Shown here one piece after another: positions 24,025 to 24,458 of a stretch of DNA of 24,458 nucleotides. The notes beneath the pieces were generated by a model. It did no database searches. It worked only from the letters and a program-made list of their open reading frames with translations, and was not told where the DNA came from. Within the stretch, counting starts at the first letter, position 1. Each line of letters starts with the position of its first letter. The DNA is from CAYLJJ01 sp964384025. GTDB lineage: Bacteria; Myxococcota_A; Bradymonadia; UBA7976; UBA1532. Location of the stretch: NCBI GenBank assembly GCA_964384025.1, contig CAYLJJ010000093.1, forward strand, positions 1 to 24,458, written 5' to 3'. Both the position numbers and the translations under genes were made by a program.

Positions 24025-24339
24025 AACCACGACAAAAAAAGATGGTGCGAAGCTCTTATCGGAGAAGAGGGAGCAGCTAAACGTATTAAGCAAGCTCTTA
24101 AATATCGACTGAATAATGCTTTAAGCAAGAATAGAAAGAGACGAATCCAGTCAAATCTCAACTACGTTGATGAGTATCTTCACATGATAAACTACGCCGA
24201 ACTTAAAGCTGCCAACCGACCTATCGAGAGTGGCATCCAAGAGGCTGCTTGTAAGATCCTTGTTTCTCAGAGGATGAAGGGCTCCGGTATCTCCCACTCG
24301 TTCCGTTTCCGATATTCCCATTCTATATTAAAGGCTTAG
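24025..24339 (+). pseudogene. ISKra4-like transposase, 3' remnant
   Basis: A short open stretch of about 104 codons after the stop at 24022-24024 reads as the C-terminal part of an ISKra4-type transposase. The diagnostic segment is RPIESGIQEAACKILVSQRM followed by KGSGIS, matching the family pattern of a P-I-x-S-G-x-x-E-x-x-C-K block and an RMK-x-SGM-x-W block. The expected Trp after SGIS is His and the following tail (FRFRYSHSILKA) is unlike the family, so the end is damaged as well. No start codon or SD, and no N-terminal two-thirds (with the earlier catalytic Asp residues) is present upstream. It cannot encode an active enzyme. Confidence 0.75.
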
Positions 24340-24458
24340 CTCCCCCCGCCGGTAACTTCTCAATAAGTCCGGGCACCTCACAATTTTCAAGATGGGCATA
24401 GATTTTGGAGAAGAGGACGTGCTTCGATACAAGATATGAGTTCGGATGGCCTGCCCAA

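Noticed and set aside
24323..24457. Minus-strand open frame of 44 codons running in from the right edge
   Set aside because: It overlaps the transposase remnant, shows no motif I recognise, and is short enough to be chance; more sequence to the right would decide.

Overview
The window looks like chromosome from a Gram-negative bacterium of the former Deltaproteobacteria, most likely Myxococcota or the neighbouring Bradymonadales-type lineage. This is inferred from gene content and not proven. The signs are at least three, probably five, lipoproteins, a very large Ig-like-repeat lipoprotein, a DUF1800/DUF1501 pair, a single-chain eukaryotic-style acyl-CoA carboxylase, and GC-rich genes with Shine-Dalgarno (SD)-led TTG and GTG starts. 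No rRNA, tRNA, CRISPR array or phage module was seen.

Layout, left to right. Positions 1-365 hold no convincing gene. 366-7819 is a two-gene surface module: a 2202-residue lipoprotein built of repeated Ig-like domains, coupled by an ATGA overlap to a collagen-like lipoprotein with 38 uninterrupted G-X-Y triplets. 7959-13773 is a metabolic/transport pair: a 1714-residue acyl-CoA carboxylase (biotin carboxylase, biotin carrier, ACC-central-like region and carboxyltransferase in one chain), whose 3' end overlaps a LolD-type ABC ATPase. 13770-16811 is a minus-strand cluster of three genes: a TPR-like protein, an archaemetzincin-like metalloprotease joined to TPR-like helices, and a probable DUF4240 protein. 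16865-17467 is a divergent DEDDh exonuclease of the ERI1/KapD type. 17559-21261 is a plus-strand group: a small Gly-rich lipoprotein, a DUF1800 lipoprotein and a Tat-type DUF1501 protein. 21242-22303 (minus) is a DapE-like M20 deacylase whose end overlaps the DUF1501 gene. 22395-23480 (minus) is an AT-rich calcineurin-like phosphoesterase, followed by about 540 AT-rich non-coding bases and the 3' remnant of an ISKra4-like transposase.

Two AT-rich tracts interrupt the GC-rich background. The second, 22310-24060, with its transposase remnant, looks like acquired DNA. The first is more striking because it begins inside a gene: composition falls abruptly near 4320-4380, in the middle of the giant lipoprotein, although reading frame and repeat architecture continue. 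It runs, apart from the collagen repeats, to about 7800.

How the genes may work together (inference): the Ig-like and collagen-like proteins probably form a surface stalk or adhesin; the LolD-like ATPase could serve lipoprotein export but has no permease beside it; the DUF1800/DUF1501 pair and the small lipoprotein probably form an exported unit of unknown role. The most unusual items are the mid-gene composition switch, the lipoprotein-like archaemetzincin-TPR fusion with a changed structural zinc motif, and the eukaryotic-style carboxylase.
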